64,000 nucleotides of DNA from assembly GCA_003508835.1 (NCBI GenBank), contig PUFA01000285.1:62001-126000 (forward strand), written 5' to 3'. Every line of letters starts with the position of its first letter. Position 1 is the first letter of the stretch. The DNA is from Eonycteris spelaea (Eukaryota > Chordata > Mammalia > Chiroptera > Pteropodidae). Of this stretch, positions 20,401-32,189 are shown piece by piece. Made by a program: the position numbers and the translations under genes. A model generated the notes under the pieces. The model was not told where the DNA came from, made no database searches, and saw nothing but the letters and a program-made list of their open reading frames with translations.

Positions 20401-23400
20401 CAGTTGCCACCAGCAGGACCACTGTGATGCGGGCAAGGCTGGGTGGGCCACTGAAGGAAATGAGGGGAGGTGGGTGAGGGTGTTAACCCACCCGCCCACT
20501 GAGGAGGGAGGTAGAGGGTACTGAGCTACTACTATTAGCTCATTATGGCCCCTCTGCACTCACTGGGGGCTGATTATCGAGTGAGCTGGTGAACCAGGAA
20601 GGCAATAATAGTGGTTGTGGGCATCGTAATTAGCTTGCTCAATTATTCATCATTGTCATCAGAGAGAGGGATAAAAATGGGCTTCCCAGGTCTTTGGAGA
20701 CCTGCTCCCCTTTCACCCACCAGGAGGGGAAGGCAGGAACCAGGCCAGTGCCTGGGCCAGGACCAGGAGGTCCAAGACACAAGGCTTTCTCGAGCCCCAC
20801 CCAGAAACCCGGCCTTCAGCCCTTTGGGTACCTCCCTGAATTTGCAGGAAGGCCTCAGATCACCCCTTCCTACACAGGCTGGGAGACCCCAGTAATCCAC
20901 CTCTGAACTAGCACTGAACAGAGCTGTCACCCAGCGCCCAGCAGAAGCAGAACAAGCCTCTCGCTGAACTTAGAACAGGCATTCTGCAGCATGAAGAACT
21001 CGCCAACAGTGGCCATTTCTGTGAGAACCAACAGGGTCAGGAACCAAGAGGTCCCTTACACTCTCACATGGGTCCACGCCACACCATTGCCCCCTGGGGC
21101 ATCCTGTCAGGTGCCCTGTCAGCACCTTAAGCAGCACAGCCCGACAGGACCCTCCTTACCCCAATCTGTCTTTTCACCTGTGTAGATTGTAGCCCATTGC
21201 CCCGCCCCCAACTTGGGACACTAGGGAATCTTTGCTGATGTCGGCTCAGCTAAAACCTGCCCCATAGCCCCAGACACCTATATCATTGCTAGAAATACAG
21301 GGCCATGCATCAGGTAAGAGAAGTCTGGGATACAATGCACACTCTCCCATCCTGCATCTCCTGGTGCCCCGGTGGTCCTGTAGTACAGACCCCACCTACT
21401 CACCTTGGGTTCCGCTGGAACTCCCCTTCTTCTAACACCCGCCAAGTCCACGCAGTACATCTCAGTGAACCATGTCCAAATGCTGCTTTCTGGGGACCCA
21501 GGCTCAGCTCAACATACCCCACAACCCTGAACCCCGGCCCTAGGCTGATTCCCATTCTTACTATGCCTTTTTGCAAAGCGATATGCCCGGAGCTGATCCC
21601 CAGCCACTAATACCTGGAACCATCAAAACCCGGCCGACTAGGTGGGTGGAAGCTGAGTGCTTCCTCCAGGTGGGCACAGCCATTATGGTGGACGATCTCC
21701 CAGAGATGTAAGCTGCTGTCATCTAACAGGGTCAGGAGGCGGCCCTGGTGAGTGAGCAGAGACCAAGACTGGGCTGGTGGGGCCTGGGAGGGGGCCTGGG
21801 GGCCATGAGCCGGCTGGTGGGGCAGAGGCTCACCTGGCCAGGCAGGAAGTGCATCTGGGTGACAGTGGCCATGTCTGGGTGCAGGCCTGTGAACTCCACA
21901 CCAGGCGCACCATAGCTGAGGGTGAGAGGTCAAGGGCAGGTACAGGCCAAGATGCCCAAGCTTCCTCCTCCTCTAGGACCATTCTGACGGCCCCCAACTA
22001 GGCCTGCTTATTCGGGAGCCCTCCTAAGTCCATGTGGGCTCCGTCCCTGAATAAGCACCATCTTGCAACCCCAAGGTGTCCCCAAGCTCAGAGTAGAGAC
22101 TCCATTTAGCTCCTGCAAGTCATGCTGTGGCATGACCTTCACTTCCTCATCTGTAAAATGGGGTAGTGACTCCCCCCTTGTAGGGCTAACAAAGGACAAG
22201 TGAGAATAAAAACATGCTAGTACACTTGGCCCAGGCCTGGCACACAGCCAGGGCTCTGCTGTCAGTCTCACATATGTCTGTGTGCACAAGAGCCAGCCCT
22301 GCAGGCTGGATCACACAGGCAGAGAAGCCAAGCAAGGCAGAGAATCCAGGCTGTCCCTTCCCATAGCTCCAGGCTCCACTTCAGCCATGGGCAAGGAACC
22401 CAACCTCTCTCTGGGGCAGGCAGCCAGCCAGCAGCCCTTACCGCAAGGAAGGAGAGGCTACAGCCTGCCCATGAAACAGACCAGCACACAGAGGCTTAGA
22501 CAGGTTGGGTGACCTGCTTCAAGTGCCTGATGTCAGTGTCAGGGTCCCAGCAACTCCAGGTTTGACAGTGGGTGGGCAAAGCCTAGGGGGCCCTAGGAAG
22601 GAGGGCAAGGAAGGGGTCAGCGACGTTGCCTGGGGACAACGCAGGAGCCAAGCCGTTGCTTGGAGCTGGAGCTGGGATTCCCTGCAGGCACTGGAAGAAC
22701 ACAGAAAAGGGGACAAAAGAGAGGGCAGGAGCGCTGGGCGGGACTCAGAGTCACCAAGGAGACAAGACAGCCCTGAGGGGAGGGGCAATTTCTGTGTCTA
22801 GGTCCCCTTCTCCAGCCTCAGTTTCTCAAACAAGGGGTCCAAAGTTTCCCAGCCCCAGGCTCCAGGCTGGGGTGGTTTGGGGAAAGGAGGAAGGAGCCAG
22901 GGAAGAGCTCTGGCCTCCTCCAAGGCTGTCTGCTAGACTATACAACAGGTTCTTTTTGAGGAGCCAGTGCCCAAGAAAGCCTAGGATACCAGGAGGGCCA
23001 GCTCGAAAAGCTAACAGAGACGCATAGCATGGAATACTATGAGAAACTGACTTCAGGAATACAACACGCACGTAGAGCAGGACAGCACCTCAAGGGGCAG
23101 GGACAGCAGGCCAGGAAGTGGGCGCCCATGGGAGAGGGGAGCGTCAGGCCCAGCCACACCCCCTAGAGTAGGCAAGTTTATTAATTGCAGGTCCAGATGC
23201 ACACTCTTGCCTGGTCAGTGCTCCCAGCACCCCTCCCCTCCTATTTACTGGAATAACTCATTTTGTGTCAACCGATGTTCCCAATGAGGATACTGAGACC
23301 CAGAAGGTCACATGGGGAGGAGTGGAGGTGGACACCCCTCACCAAGCAGCTGCCAGACACTCTGCACCTCAGTTTCCCCGAGTGGGGGGCTTCACTTCAG

Positions 23401-26400
23401 GCAGTGGGGGTGAGATGCTCATGGCAGGCAAGAAAGCATTCAGCTGTCTACTTGCCCCCGCCCCACCCCAACGCTGCACTCACAGGGAAAATGCCTGCTT
23501 TGTGCGGCTCACACGGCCCATTGTGTCGCTGCCAGCATCCAGGTGGGGGCAGAGCCATACTCACTGTGCTGAGCCTGGCACTGCCTCCAGCCCTTGGCTG
23601 AACACAGGTCTCTTCACATTTGCCCATGTATATATGCCCAGTTACTATGGCAAAGCGGGCTGTGTGACCCTCAAAAGGTACCTCGATTGGCCAGCCCAGC
23701 CAGCCTCCCTAGTCACAGTCGCTGGGATGATGGATCGCAGAGATACCTAGGTAACTGGCTGGCTGAAATGCAACAAGGGACAGCTGTGGCCACTGCAACT
23801 GAACCTCTCCATTATCTCTTTGAAGAGGTATCCCAGGGCAGAAGCTGAGCTAGCCTCCACCGGGATCCAGGCACCTACCACAACCTCCCAGGCTGGGCCC
23901 TACCCAAGGAGCCCAGCACACAGGGAGCTGCAAGCAGGTGGTCCTCACAGCCCCAAAGGCCATGGCCCACAAAGGATACATCTTGACGGCCCCAGACCTG
24001 GTGCCAATGGCCATGATGCGAAGCTCAGGGTCGAAAGCCAGGGCGCTGGGCTGGTTGGGGAAACCATGTTCCACGGTCTGTGGGAGAGGGAAGAGCACTT
24101 GCACAGGCACAGCTGTCCCCTGGCCTACCGAGGCCTACCCCAAGGCACCTTTTAGGCTCTGTTGCTGCTGTAAATTGGGACTCAAGCTGGGGCCACCTGT
24201 GTTCTGTGTCTGTGTCCTCAACTGTGAAATGGGCAATCACACCTCCAGTCTGTATGGAAGGATCTGAACCTTTGGGTCCCACTAGAGGCCCACTCCTGGC
24301 CAAGTCCCCATGCCTCTCAACACCTGTATCCATCCATTATGCCCAGGGCTCTGGCAACAAACAGGAAGAACAAGGTTCAACAAGCTGCAGGCTCAGAAGT
24401 GGACCCCACCTGCCCCAGAGGGCGGAGCTCCACGCCCCATTCCTAGAGGCGCAGACAGAAGCTTGATGAGGTGCCATGCTACCAGGGGTCCCCCATGAAG
24501 ACCATGGCACTCCCCAAACACAGGTCCTGTGTTTGGAGGTCAGAGGCCAACACTCAAGGTCATCTAGGCAGAGGCTCTAGACACCTCCCACAGAGGGCTC
24601 TGTGCCCAACCCCCAGACTCAGAGACAGGGAGACTGAGGCCCAGAGAGGCTTCCTGCCCAGCACCTGAAGGTGACACCCACTTCCCAGACTTGGGTTCTC
24701 CAGCTGGAAACTGAGCAACATAATTCCCACCCCACCAATGGTGGGAATGGTGTGAAGAGGACCTGTGTACTGGTGGTGTTGATGGAACAACTCCCATCTG
24801 GTCTTCTGCCCTTGGCAGGGCCAATCCTAGTGCAGAGCGGTCCTACCCCACCAGCTTGGCTTGGGCTTTCCTCTGTTGCCTGCCCACTCACCCAAGGAGC
24901 TCCTATTAATCCCTGAGGCCTAGCTAGGGGCCCCTCCTCTGGGAAGCCTCCACCCCCAGCCCTCTGTCCTCAACACCAATGTGGGATACCACTTGTGGGC
25001 CACCAAACCTCCTGACTACTGCCTCAGCAAGACACATACTTTGTAAGAAACCCTGGTTCCAAGGCCTCCCTCCTGCCTCAGCCTATCCAGGGAGGGACTG
25101 AGCCTTCTGGACAGCTGGTTTGGCCTTGGGCTAGTCACAGCATTTTCAACTGCTGTCCCTCTACCTGGAATGCGCTCCATCTCTCTCACTGTGCAGAAGT
25201 CAACTCCTCAGAGGAACTCCGTCAAGCCACACTGGCTACAGCAACCATCCCATGCACATGCTCCAGGCCCTCATCCTACTTTATTTTATCCACAGCACTG
25301 GCTACCATCCAAACTACTGCATATTTTACTCTTTGTTTGAGCTTTTCACTGTTTCCCCCACTAGGACATCAGCCCCCATAGTGAAGAGGTACTTGTCCCT
25401 TTGGTCACTTCAGTGTCCTCAGTACCTAAAAGAACTCATACAGTAGGAACTCAGTATTTGTTGACATAGAGTGGACATCCCATACACAACTTGTAGGCAG
25501 GATTGGGATACGGACCCAAGACTGAGTCCAAAGTCCATGCTTGCCCCTCACCTGCCCCGCCCACTAGGGAATATAGGGCCTATTCTCTAGTGATCACCTA
25601 CTACCCCCTCTGGTGAGCAAGCCCCTTGCCCAAGACTAGCCTCTCCCCACCACTGCTGCCCACTCAGAGTGGGACCTCACTCTCTTTAGTGGGGAGTCCT
25701 CATCCTCTGCCAACCCAGGGCCAGCCAGGGGGAACTGAGCCTCCCTCCCATCTGTCTCAGGTTCTCGCTTCACACTCCAAATCATTGGCTAAGGAACTGA
25801 CACCTTAGCTGAGTCCCTGCCCTCATCATTCTCTCACCCCACAGAGGCTCACCATCAGAGCCACCTTGGACAGGAAGAAGGCCATGTGGAAGCACCTGGG
25901 CACCAGCCTTCACCCTAGGCCCCACAAGCCTCTGGCAGGTTCTTGACCACTGAGTCTGAGGGTCCTGGCAGCCCCCACCCCAACCATCACCACCTTGGAA
26001 ACCCTGCCTGCCCCAGAGATATGCTGGAGTGCCCCAGCCACTATAGATCCAGTATTCCCCTGAACAAGAGCTTCCTCCTGAACAAGAGCTTCCTCCTGAA
26101 CAAGGGTCTCCTCCTGGACCACAGCAGCCCCTCAAAGTTAAAGTCAAAAGCCACCAACAACAGGACACAAGGATAACGTGCCCCACCTCCATCTGTGACT
26201 TTGGGCAGGGCATCGCCCCTTTCTGAACCTCAATTTTCTCACCTGTATGATGGAGATAACAACTCAGATCCCCCAAGAGCAGTGAGAGCTGTACAATCAG
26301 AGGGCTGAGGCCAGAATCAACAAACTGGGAAAAGTTAACAAGGGTCAGGCTAGGGGCTCACGCTACCACACAGTGCAGAGGGAGGTGGAGACTGAAGGCT

Positions 26401-27439
26401 GCCGGTTTCACATGACCCCTCTAGTCCTACCTAGGGAAAGAAAGGAGGAGCAGCCCTCCATTCTACCTCCCTCTTGGTTGTGACACAGGGAGCCAGAGCC
26501 CACAGCAGGGAGAAAAGTGGCCCCATTTCACAGCAAAAAAAACCCCTGAGGCTCCATGATCTGAAGTGCAGTTAGGTATACAGCCCTCCACAGAACAGGG
26601 CAAGGCAATCTAAAGTTGTGGAGGAGGGAGGAGAGGAACATGGAAGGGATTTCCCAGCCCCACCTCTCCATCACCACCCCCCACACCCCGCCCTTGCAAC
26701 ATCTGCCTCCTCTCCTCACCCCTCCTACCCGTTCTGGGTGTGAAAGCAAAACAAACCCAGGCTCTGGGCTGCCCCAGGGGCTGACATAGGTATGGAGGAG
26801 CCCCCAAAGAAAGATAAAGAGATAGTGAGTGAGAGTTCAAGAGACCCACAGAAATGGTGGCGTAGAGAGGCAGAAAGGAAGAGAGTTAACGACTCAAAGA
26901 GATGCAAAGACAGAGAGATAGAGAAATGAAGAGGCGGAGAGGTGAAGGAAAACAGGAGAGGAGGAGGTACACAGAGATACACAGGGACAGAGGCGAAAAC
27001 ACCCCCTCCCCAGACATACTGGCATACACTGAGGATAGAGTGGCGGTCATAGTCAGAGAAGGGCAGAGACGCAGAGACCTGTAGAGTCGCACAGAGACGC
27101 AGAGACAGGGCCACTGAGGCCCAGAGAGATCTGGAGAGGTTAACACGAAAGTGAGCGAGAGACCCAGACCCACCCAGGGAGCGAAGCTGGGGCAGAAGCG
27201 AAAAGTGGGGCCCATCGAGGGGGCGCACGATCCCGACGCCACGCCCCAGCCGGGCGTCCCCTCCCCCCGAGCCCGACGTGGCTCTGGCTCCCAGGCCCCC
27301 AGCCCCAGTTCCCGGCCCGCCCCCTCCCACCCAGCCCCGGGTGCTGCTGCCGCCTCACCTTGTTGAAGGCGAAGAGCTCTTGCTTGAGCTTCTCGCGCTG
27401 CGGGTCGGCACCCTGCCGCCGGAACCGAAACTTCATCAT
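11407..27439 (-). CDS. LLGL1: LLGL1, lethal giant larvae homolog 1 (cell polarity scaffold)
   Basis: Spliced CDS, 22 coding exons in transcript order: 27359-27439, 23980-24077, 21834-21915, 21614-21744, 20292-20450, 20051-20213, 19836-19971, 19425-19479, 19130-19283, 18833-19056, 18552-18619, 17435-17588, 17256-17360, 16373-16665, 15878-16025, 15498-15651, 13394-13689, 12626-12890, 12301-12415, 11985-12097, 11623-11743, 11407-11473. Starts [10 protein letters not shown] as in mammals; about 1,060 aa against 1,064 in human. WD40-type beta-propellers fill most of it. Exon 15 (15878-16025) carries the basic [13 protein letters not shown] motif whose three serines are the known aPKC sites controlling cortical release. 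It partners with Par6/aPKC and Scribble-module proteins at the basolateral cortex. Frames agree at every junction except exon 9 to 10, which is one base short, and the C-terminus is shifted by one base (see findings). Confidence 0.95.
13690..15497 (-). other. LLGL1: LLGL1 intron 16
   Basis: 1.8 kb intron between coding exons 16 and 17. It holds the short hAT-Charlie-type element at 15221-15402. The remainder shows no recognised feature. Confidence 0.75.
15221..15402 (+). mobile_element. hAT-Charlie nonautonomous element (MER1-like) with target duplication
   Basis: Begins gaggggtccccaac and ends gttggggaccactg, which are inverted termini typical of the hAT-Charlie group; the interior (gtgagtggcaggcgagc, cattagattcgcatagga) matches the MER1-type consensus as I remember it. 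Flanked by 8-bp copies CCCTAGAA (15213-15220) and CACTAGAA (15403-15410), one mismatch, the expected hAT target-site duplication. It lies inside an LLGL1 intron and is internally deleted. Confidence 0.75.
16780..16995 (-). repeat. Two L2-like half copies in LLGL1 intron 13
   Basis: The phrase gaccaagacccactggtc occurs at about 16839-16856 and again at about 16967-16984, each preceded by a 'gagcac..' segment like the reverse complement of an L2 3' end. Either two adjacent L2 fragments or a local duplication of one. Confidence 0.4.
18191..18485. repeat. Diverged direct repeat in LLGL1 intron 11
   Basis: Segment 18191-18275 (gcctgagtcacctggc ... ctcttgcacctgc...) recurs in diverged form at 18401-18485 (gcctgagtcactaggc ... 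ctctcacacctgc...). Both copies keep an AP-1-type TGAGTCA. The two copies are 210 bp apart. No family recognised. Confidence 0.5.
19130..19283 (-). other. LLGL1: LLGL1 coding exon 9, one base short
   Basis: The exon encodes [19 protein letters not shown] through VHSTRP. Family members continue P-E-D-(E) with the last codon split 1/2 across the intron. Here the tail reads CGG CCG AGG ATG then GTGTGT, so the exon leaves phase 0 instead of phase 1. Both neighbouring exons keep the conserved frame. The lost base lies in the stretch ggcc at 19137-19140. Confidence 0.8.
21916..23979 (-). other. LLGL1: LLGL1 intron 2
   Basis: 2.06 kb. A MIR fragment lies near 22110-22260 and a weaker MIR-like stretch near 23240-23320. 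Otherwise I see no gene, RNA or tandem repeat. Confidence 0.75.
22110..22260 (+). repeat. MIR fragment
   Basis: cttcacttcctcatctgtaa aatgggg core followed by 'aggcctggcacacagcc'; LLGL1 intron 2. Confidence 0.65.
25140..25465 (+). repeat. LINE L2 3' end
   Basis: tacctggaatgcgctccatc, 'cactgtttcccccactagga', 'cagtaggaactcagtatttg' in L2 order; LLGL1 intron 1. Confidence 0.65.
26060..26113. repeat. 18-bp minisatellite, three units
   Basis: Unit ctgaacaagagcttcctc repeats at 26060-26077 and 26078-26095 exactly, and at 26096-26113 with three changes. It lies in LLGL1 intron 1. It would read in frame as a six-residue repeat, but there is no sign it is coding. Confidence 0.85.
26180..26290 (+). 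repeat. MIR fragment
   Basis: gtgactttgggcagggcatc and 'cctcaattttctcacctgta'; LLGL1 intron 1. Confidence 0.6.
26800..27170. repeat. Purine-rich GAGA-like tract beside LLGL1 exon 1
   Basis: Strong purine bias on +, with recurring agagaca, gagaga and acgcagagac words, e.g. two acgcagaga units near 27068 and 27098. It starts about 190 bp inside intron 1. Not a clean tandem array. Confidence 0.55.
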
Positions 27440-27780
27440 CTTGCGTACGGCCGCCGGCGCCGCGCCCGCCGCCGCTTCTGCCGCCCGCAAGATGCGCCGC
27501 GCGGCCCCGCGGGTCCTGAAGCGCGGGCGGGCGCCCAGGCGTCCGGGGCGGGCGCGCGGAGCGGGCCTTCACGGGGTGGGCGCGGAGCGAGACTGACGCA
27601 CCACCTGACCAATAGGCACGCCCGCGTGCAACCCGCCCTCCCGGGCCGGCCAGACAATGGAGGAAGACGGCCTGGAGCTCCTCCAGGCTCACGAAAGTAC
27701 ACCCACCGAGCATGCGCTGCGGCCCAGGGCCTGCCGGGACTTGCAGTCCGCGAGTCAAAGCTGCAGCGTGGGCGGCCGGA
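27190..27780 (-). promoter_or_regulatory. LLGL1: LLGL1 CpG-island promoter and 5' UTR
   Basis: Dense CpG block around coding exon 1 (27359-27439). Upstream of the start codon there is an inverted CCAAT box (CCAAT on + at 27609-27613) and a GCATGCGC element near 27708 resembling an NRF1 site. No TATA box at a useful distance, so a TATA-less housekeeping promoter is likely. The start is the first of two adjacent ATGs (27437-27439). Transcription start is inferred, roughly 27500-27600. Confidence 0.7.
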
Positions 27781-28580
27781 GACAGGCTTTGGAGGGGGAA
27801 CTGCGTGTTCCCGAATTTGAAAGACTCTTTTTCTCTCCTCAAGCGAGCAAACGACATGCACATTCAGGTAATAAGACAGTCCTGTCCCGAAAGCCCGGAG
27901 AGTTCTGACTGGTGCAACTCTCTGGCCTCTCAGCCTCAGTTTTCCCATCTAAGCCATTTGGCCCAATATTTTACCAGGTTCGCGGGACACTCCTTTGTTC
28001 TCCAGTGTGCCAAAACACCTACCGACATGCTTTTTGCCCTGGCTGTTTGCCAGTCCCCAGGAAGGCCATCCTCAGCCTCAACCCCGTGGAGAACTTCTAC
28101 ACATCCTTCAGGCTCTGGCATAAAAGGCTCTGTGTGGCAGTGCAGGGGATGCTTAGGAGGACCATCAGCCAATAGAGGGGCAGAGACCCAGCAGAGAGAA
28201 GAGGCCCTTTCTCAGGAGGTGGCAATTGGGAAGGTACAGAGATTGGATTGGGGCTTTTCCAAGATGGTAGAAGGGCCTACCCTGCACTGAGAACAGTGTA
28301 TGAACAAAGTTGTACCCTGCCTCCATTCTCTTGGGGTCAATTGAATTGTGCCCACCTACCTCACGGGCTTCTTTTTCTCGTCTGGACAATGGCCTCCAGG
28401 CTGAACCTTTCCTTCCAGGCTGAGGATAGGCTGCCCTAGGCTCAGGGCTAGACAGGTCCAAGGTCCCAGAAACTTAGATGGGGCAGGTGGACCAGGCCCC
28501 AGTCCCACCAGCGGTATCAAGGGTGATAGTCCTGACTTCCTACTTCAAGTAATGAGCAGACTTGGCCTGGGGCCTGGTCC

Positions 28581-28677
28581 GAGGCAGCTGTCAAGCAACA
28601 GTGGCCTGGCTGCTGCTTGATCGTGCGCCCCCGTCTGACCTCCAGAGGCAGCTGTCAAGCAACAGTGGCCTGGCTGC
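28581..28677. repeat. Exact 33-bp direct repeat
   Basis: gaggcagctgtcaagcaaca and the following 13 bases at 28581-28613 recur without mismatch at 28645-28677, offset 64 bp. The spacer is unrelated. It looks like a recent local duplication. Confidence 0.9.
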
Positions 28678-28794
28678 CCCACTCAACCCAGGTCAGCACT
28701 GCTCATCCCCTTCCCTGAAGTTGTAGCTGGATCTGGAAGAGGGTTGGATGGGGAAGGAGGATGATGAACATGGGAAAAATGCTAAGAACAACAA

Positions 28795-28930
28795 CGCTTT
28801 AATGCCCAATGTGTGGCAGGCACTATTCAAAACCGTTTCCTGGTTTCGACTGATTTAGTACTCTCAATGGTTCTGTGAGGGAGGCAACAATATTATCCCA
28901 GTCTTACAAATGAGGAAGCTAAGACAGATG
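28795..28930 (-). repeat. MIR fragment
   Basis: Resembles the reverse complement of MIR: gtggcaggcactattc, then a tail around caaatgaggaagctaagac. Confidence 0.6.
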
Positions 28931-29147
28931 GGCAAAGACAAGAAGGACTTTGACTTGGGTTGTGTGCAGAGCTGGCTGGGCTGAGAAGGGTCAGACCCCT
29001 CAAACCACTGCTCATCCCACGCCAGTACAGGCAGCTCTGAGGCCGGGGTTCTTGTACCTGTCCTGCTATCCATTGGCCGAATGACAAGTTGCTTCTTCCA
29101 CAAAATGAGGGCTTCACACAGGGAAGTGTTAAGAATTTGTTAATTCA

Positions 29148-29346
29148 CATCCCAACTTCACCATTTAAAAGCTGTTGCAGCCTGGAACAAGTTACTTAAG
29201 CTCTCTGTGCCTCAGTTTCCTCATCTGTAAAAATGTGGATAATACTAGGACCTACCTCAAAGGATTGTGAAGATGAAATGAATTAGTACTTCTAAAGCTC
29301 TTAGAATGTGCCAGGCAAACATGAAGAACTATGTGTTAGCTGTTAT
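29148..29346 (+). repeat. MIR element
   Basis: Near full-length core: aacaagttacttaagctctc, ctgtgcctcagtttcctcat, then the gatgaaatgaattagtac tail. Ancient mammal-wide tRNA-derived SINE. Confidence 0.85.
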
Positions 29347-30309
29347 TAGAGTTCTTACTAATTGCCATTTGAGTTTTTCTGTATCGCCCCGGGGCCAGTC
29401 CCTACACTGCCTCAGTCTCCATTCTTTGAAATGGGGCTTAGTCATTAGGTAGTAAGCAACCATGCCATCCCCATCCCACCCCTACCCCCAGCTCACAATC
29501 TGAGGAGTGGGACAGAGCTGAGTGAAGACCACAACCGCAGGAGTTTGCTGTGTTAGGAGAATCTTTTGGGGCTGTGGGAGCCCAGCAGAGGCATTTGACC
29601 CCAAGACAGGTGGCCTGGAGGGAGGGGGCACTGTTTAAGCTGGGCTATAACAGGTAGAGAGGGCTGGGGATTAGAGAACGGTCTCCTGGCAAGTCGGTGT
29701 TCCCAAATGATCTGAACTACCCCCAACACTTGTTAACAATACAAATTCTAGGTCCACCAAATGTAAATGCTTGTGGATGGGGCCCCAGAATCTGGATTTT
29801 AAACCAGGCTTTTCCCAGGTGACTCTGAAGCCCAGCTTGCCCCAATTCAGTCAGATTGAAGGGGGTTAAATTTGTACACTGAGGTACAAATGAGTAAACT
29901 GAGACGTGGGTGGACAGGCCCAGCTTATCTATACAGCCGGCCAGGGCATAGGAATGGCATCTTGGTGGGGAACATCTCCCAGGCTGGAGGGTCTGTCTCT
30001 CCCCATGGTAGCCCAAGGCAGCAGGGCCAGGCCCCAGGCCAACTCTGCTCATTACTTGAAGCAGGAAACTGACTCTCAGGGGAGCCCAAGCAAGGATGAG
30101 AACACAGGGTCTTCAGTGATCTCAGATGCCTCCACACCTATCTTGGCAGATGTAGGAGGCAGGAGGACGCTTGAGTGAGTAGCACTGGAAGGAAAGCTAG
30201 TTCCTTCTTCAGACTTGGGTCAACCTCAGGCCTGAAAGGAGCTGCTGCTTTCTTGGGTGGATGGCCACCCTCCTCCTCCTATGCCACCCCAGGGCCCTAC
30301 CCTAACTGT

Positions 30310-30470
30310 GAGGTAGAACTCAGGTTTGGCTTCAAATCCCAAGATATCCCCTTGCTAGCTGGGTGACCTCAGTTAAGCCAGTTGTCCATCTTGGGGTTCA
30401 GTTGCCTCATCTGTAAAATGTAGTAAGGACTAAATGAGATGATTCAAAACAGGAGTTGAGCACAGGGCCC
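30310..30470 (+). repeat. MIR element
   Basis: Core phrases cttgctagctgggtgacctc and ttgcctcatctgtaaaatg followed by a degraded 3' half. Confidence 0.75.
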
Positions 30471-30539
30471 TGCAGGGTCTGTACCAGTGAGGCCAGTTAT
30501 TTTTAGGACTCTTGCTTCAGAACATACTGTGTCGTCATT

Positions 30540-30910
30540 CTTCACATGTATCAGACAAGCTTCTGCCTCAGGACCTTTGCACTTGCTGTTTCCTTGCCTG
30601 GAACACTTTGCCCCTAGATTTCCACTTAGCCAAATCCTATATATCTTTTTGGTCTTGCCTTAAATGACACTTGTTCCAGGAAACCTCCCTGACTTCTCCA
30701 TTTCCCCCATTCTGGATGCCCTCCCCTGCTTGGTTCTCTCTGACTACCTCTTCTCACCTACTACCTGTTTGACTTCTCTTTGTGCATACTGTTTGTCTTC
30801 CCAGCTTGAGAAATGAGCTCCCTGAGGGCTAGGTTTTTAAAGCTGTTTATTGCTGTGTCCCCAGTGCCTAGTACAGTGCCTGACACACAGTAGGTACTCA
30901 ACAGTTTGAA
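30540..30910 (+). repeat. LINE L2 3' end
   Basis: Contains aggacctttgcacttgctg, cttgcctggaacactttgcc, aaacctccctgacttctcc and agtgcctgacacacagtagg in the L2 order, then the AT-rich tail. Confidence 0.8.
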
Positions 30911-32189
30911 AAAATATATATGTTAATTTTTAAAAATTTGAAGCAAAATGACAAAATGTTAATGTATGTGGGTTGTGGGTGCTTATGTGGCTCCTGGTTT
31001 TTTTTATTTTTTCAGTGTGTTTGAAATATTTCATTTAAAAAAAACTACAAGTAGTCCACACTGTTTAGTAGGAGTCAAGTCCAGTCCATAGGAAGTGGTG
31101 GTTTGATGGGATATGTGGAGATAGATGTGTGAGTAGGGGTGTCCCTGAGCCAGGCTGACATGCATTGAGGGTATCTTCAGAGGCAGGCACCCCAATAAAT
31201 GAATCTGTGCCTGCTCTCTTTGAATACTTGCAACAATGGTGGAGGTAGATACAGGGACGATCCCGCTTTACAGACAGTAAATGGAAACTAAGGGTAAGGA
31301 AGTGACTTGCCTATGGAGGGAAGGAGGGGAGAAGGGGTGATAAGGGGGAAAGCCCCAAATGGAGGCAGAGTAGGGGCAGCAAGGGAGTGGAAGAAAAACC
31401 AGGAGAGCCTGGCTGAAGGAGGTGGGCCCTGCCTTCTAGGAGCTTGCCCAGATCCCTGCTGAGGCCGTAACCCTCCTCTGGTGCCCAAACCACACAAGCC
31501 TCTTCTTACTGGAGCTTCCTCCAAGGGCCTGGTAGACCAGAGGATTCCTGGAGTGGAATCCGACTAAAAGCAGGGCAGAGGCAGGAGAGGCTGGCAGGGC
31601 CTGGGATGGAAGATAAAAGAGAAAGCAAGTGGGGTGTAGAGACTGACTGGGAGACCACTGGGGAGCCTGAGCCAGTGGGAAGGGGTGAGTCCCTCATCCT
31701 ATGTAGTGTGCTAAATGAAGCTGGCTCTAAGGGTGCCCTTTAGGGCCCAGATAGGGGAGATGACAATGGATCTGGGCCCCTCATTTGACAGGGTGAACAG
31801 TGTGCTGAGCCTCAGCAAAAGAAAAGCCTAACAGGTAGGGGGAGTAGAGTATTGGGCAGACCCAATTCTTCCTCATTTTATAAAGGAGGAGACTGAGGCT
31901 CAGAGAGAAGTGACCTGCCCAAGGACACATGGGGGATAATACATGGGTCTCTGGACCTCCAGCCTAGTGCTTCTTCTCTGAGTGCAAGAGTCCCACCTAC
32001 ACACTCCTGACACCCTGAGCTGGTATCCTGTGCTATGTTTTCCTCTGTTCATGCTAGGCCACATGACCTGGGGATGCAGGTATACCTGCCTCTAAGCAGA
32101 GAGTGTCAGGCTTGAGGCTCCAGAGGCTGAGCAGGTGCGCACTGTCACAGGCCTATTGGAAGGTGGGGTTCTGTGCTTCATTCCTCTGT

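Larger units (their letters stand above)
24078..27358 (-). other. LLGL1: LLGL1 intron 1
   Basis: Longest LLGL1 intron (3.3 kb). It contains a purine-rich, GAGA-like tract at 26800-27170, an 18-bp x3 minisatellite at 26060-26113, an L2 fossil at about 25140-25465 and a MIR fragment near 26180-26290. No coding exon recognised. Confidence 0.8.

Noticed and set aside
11407..27439. LLGL1 as a pseudogene because of two frame losses
   Set aside because: All introns, splice sites and conserved residues are in place and the promoter is intact; sequence error or rescue splicing is more likely.
26886..27863. 325-codon frame on - across the LLGL1 promoter and first intron
   Set aside because: It runs through exon 1 in a different frame from the true LLGL1 start, and through purine-rich low-complexity sequence; composition explains the lack of stops.
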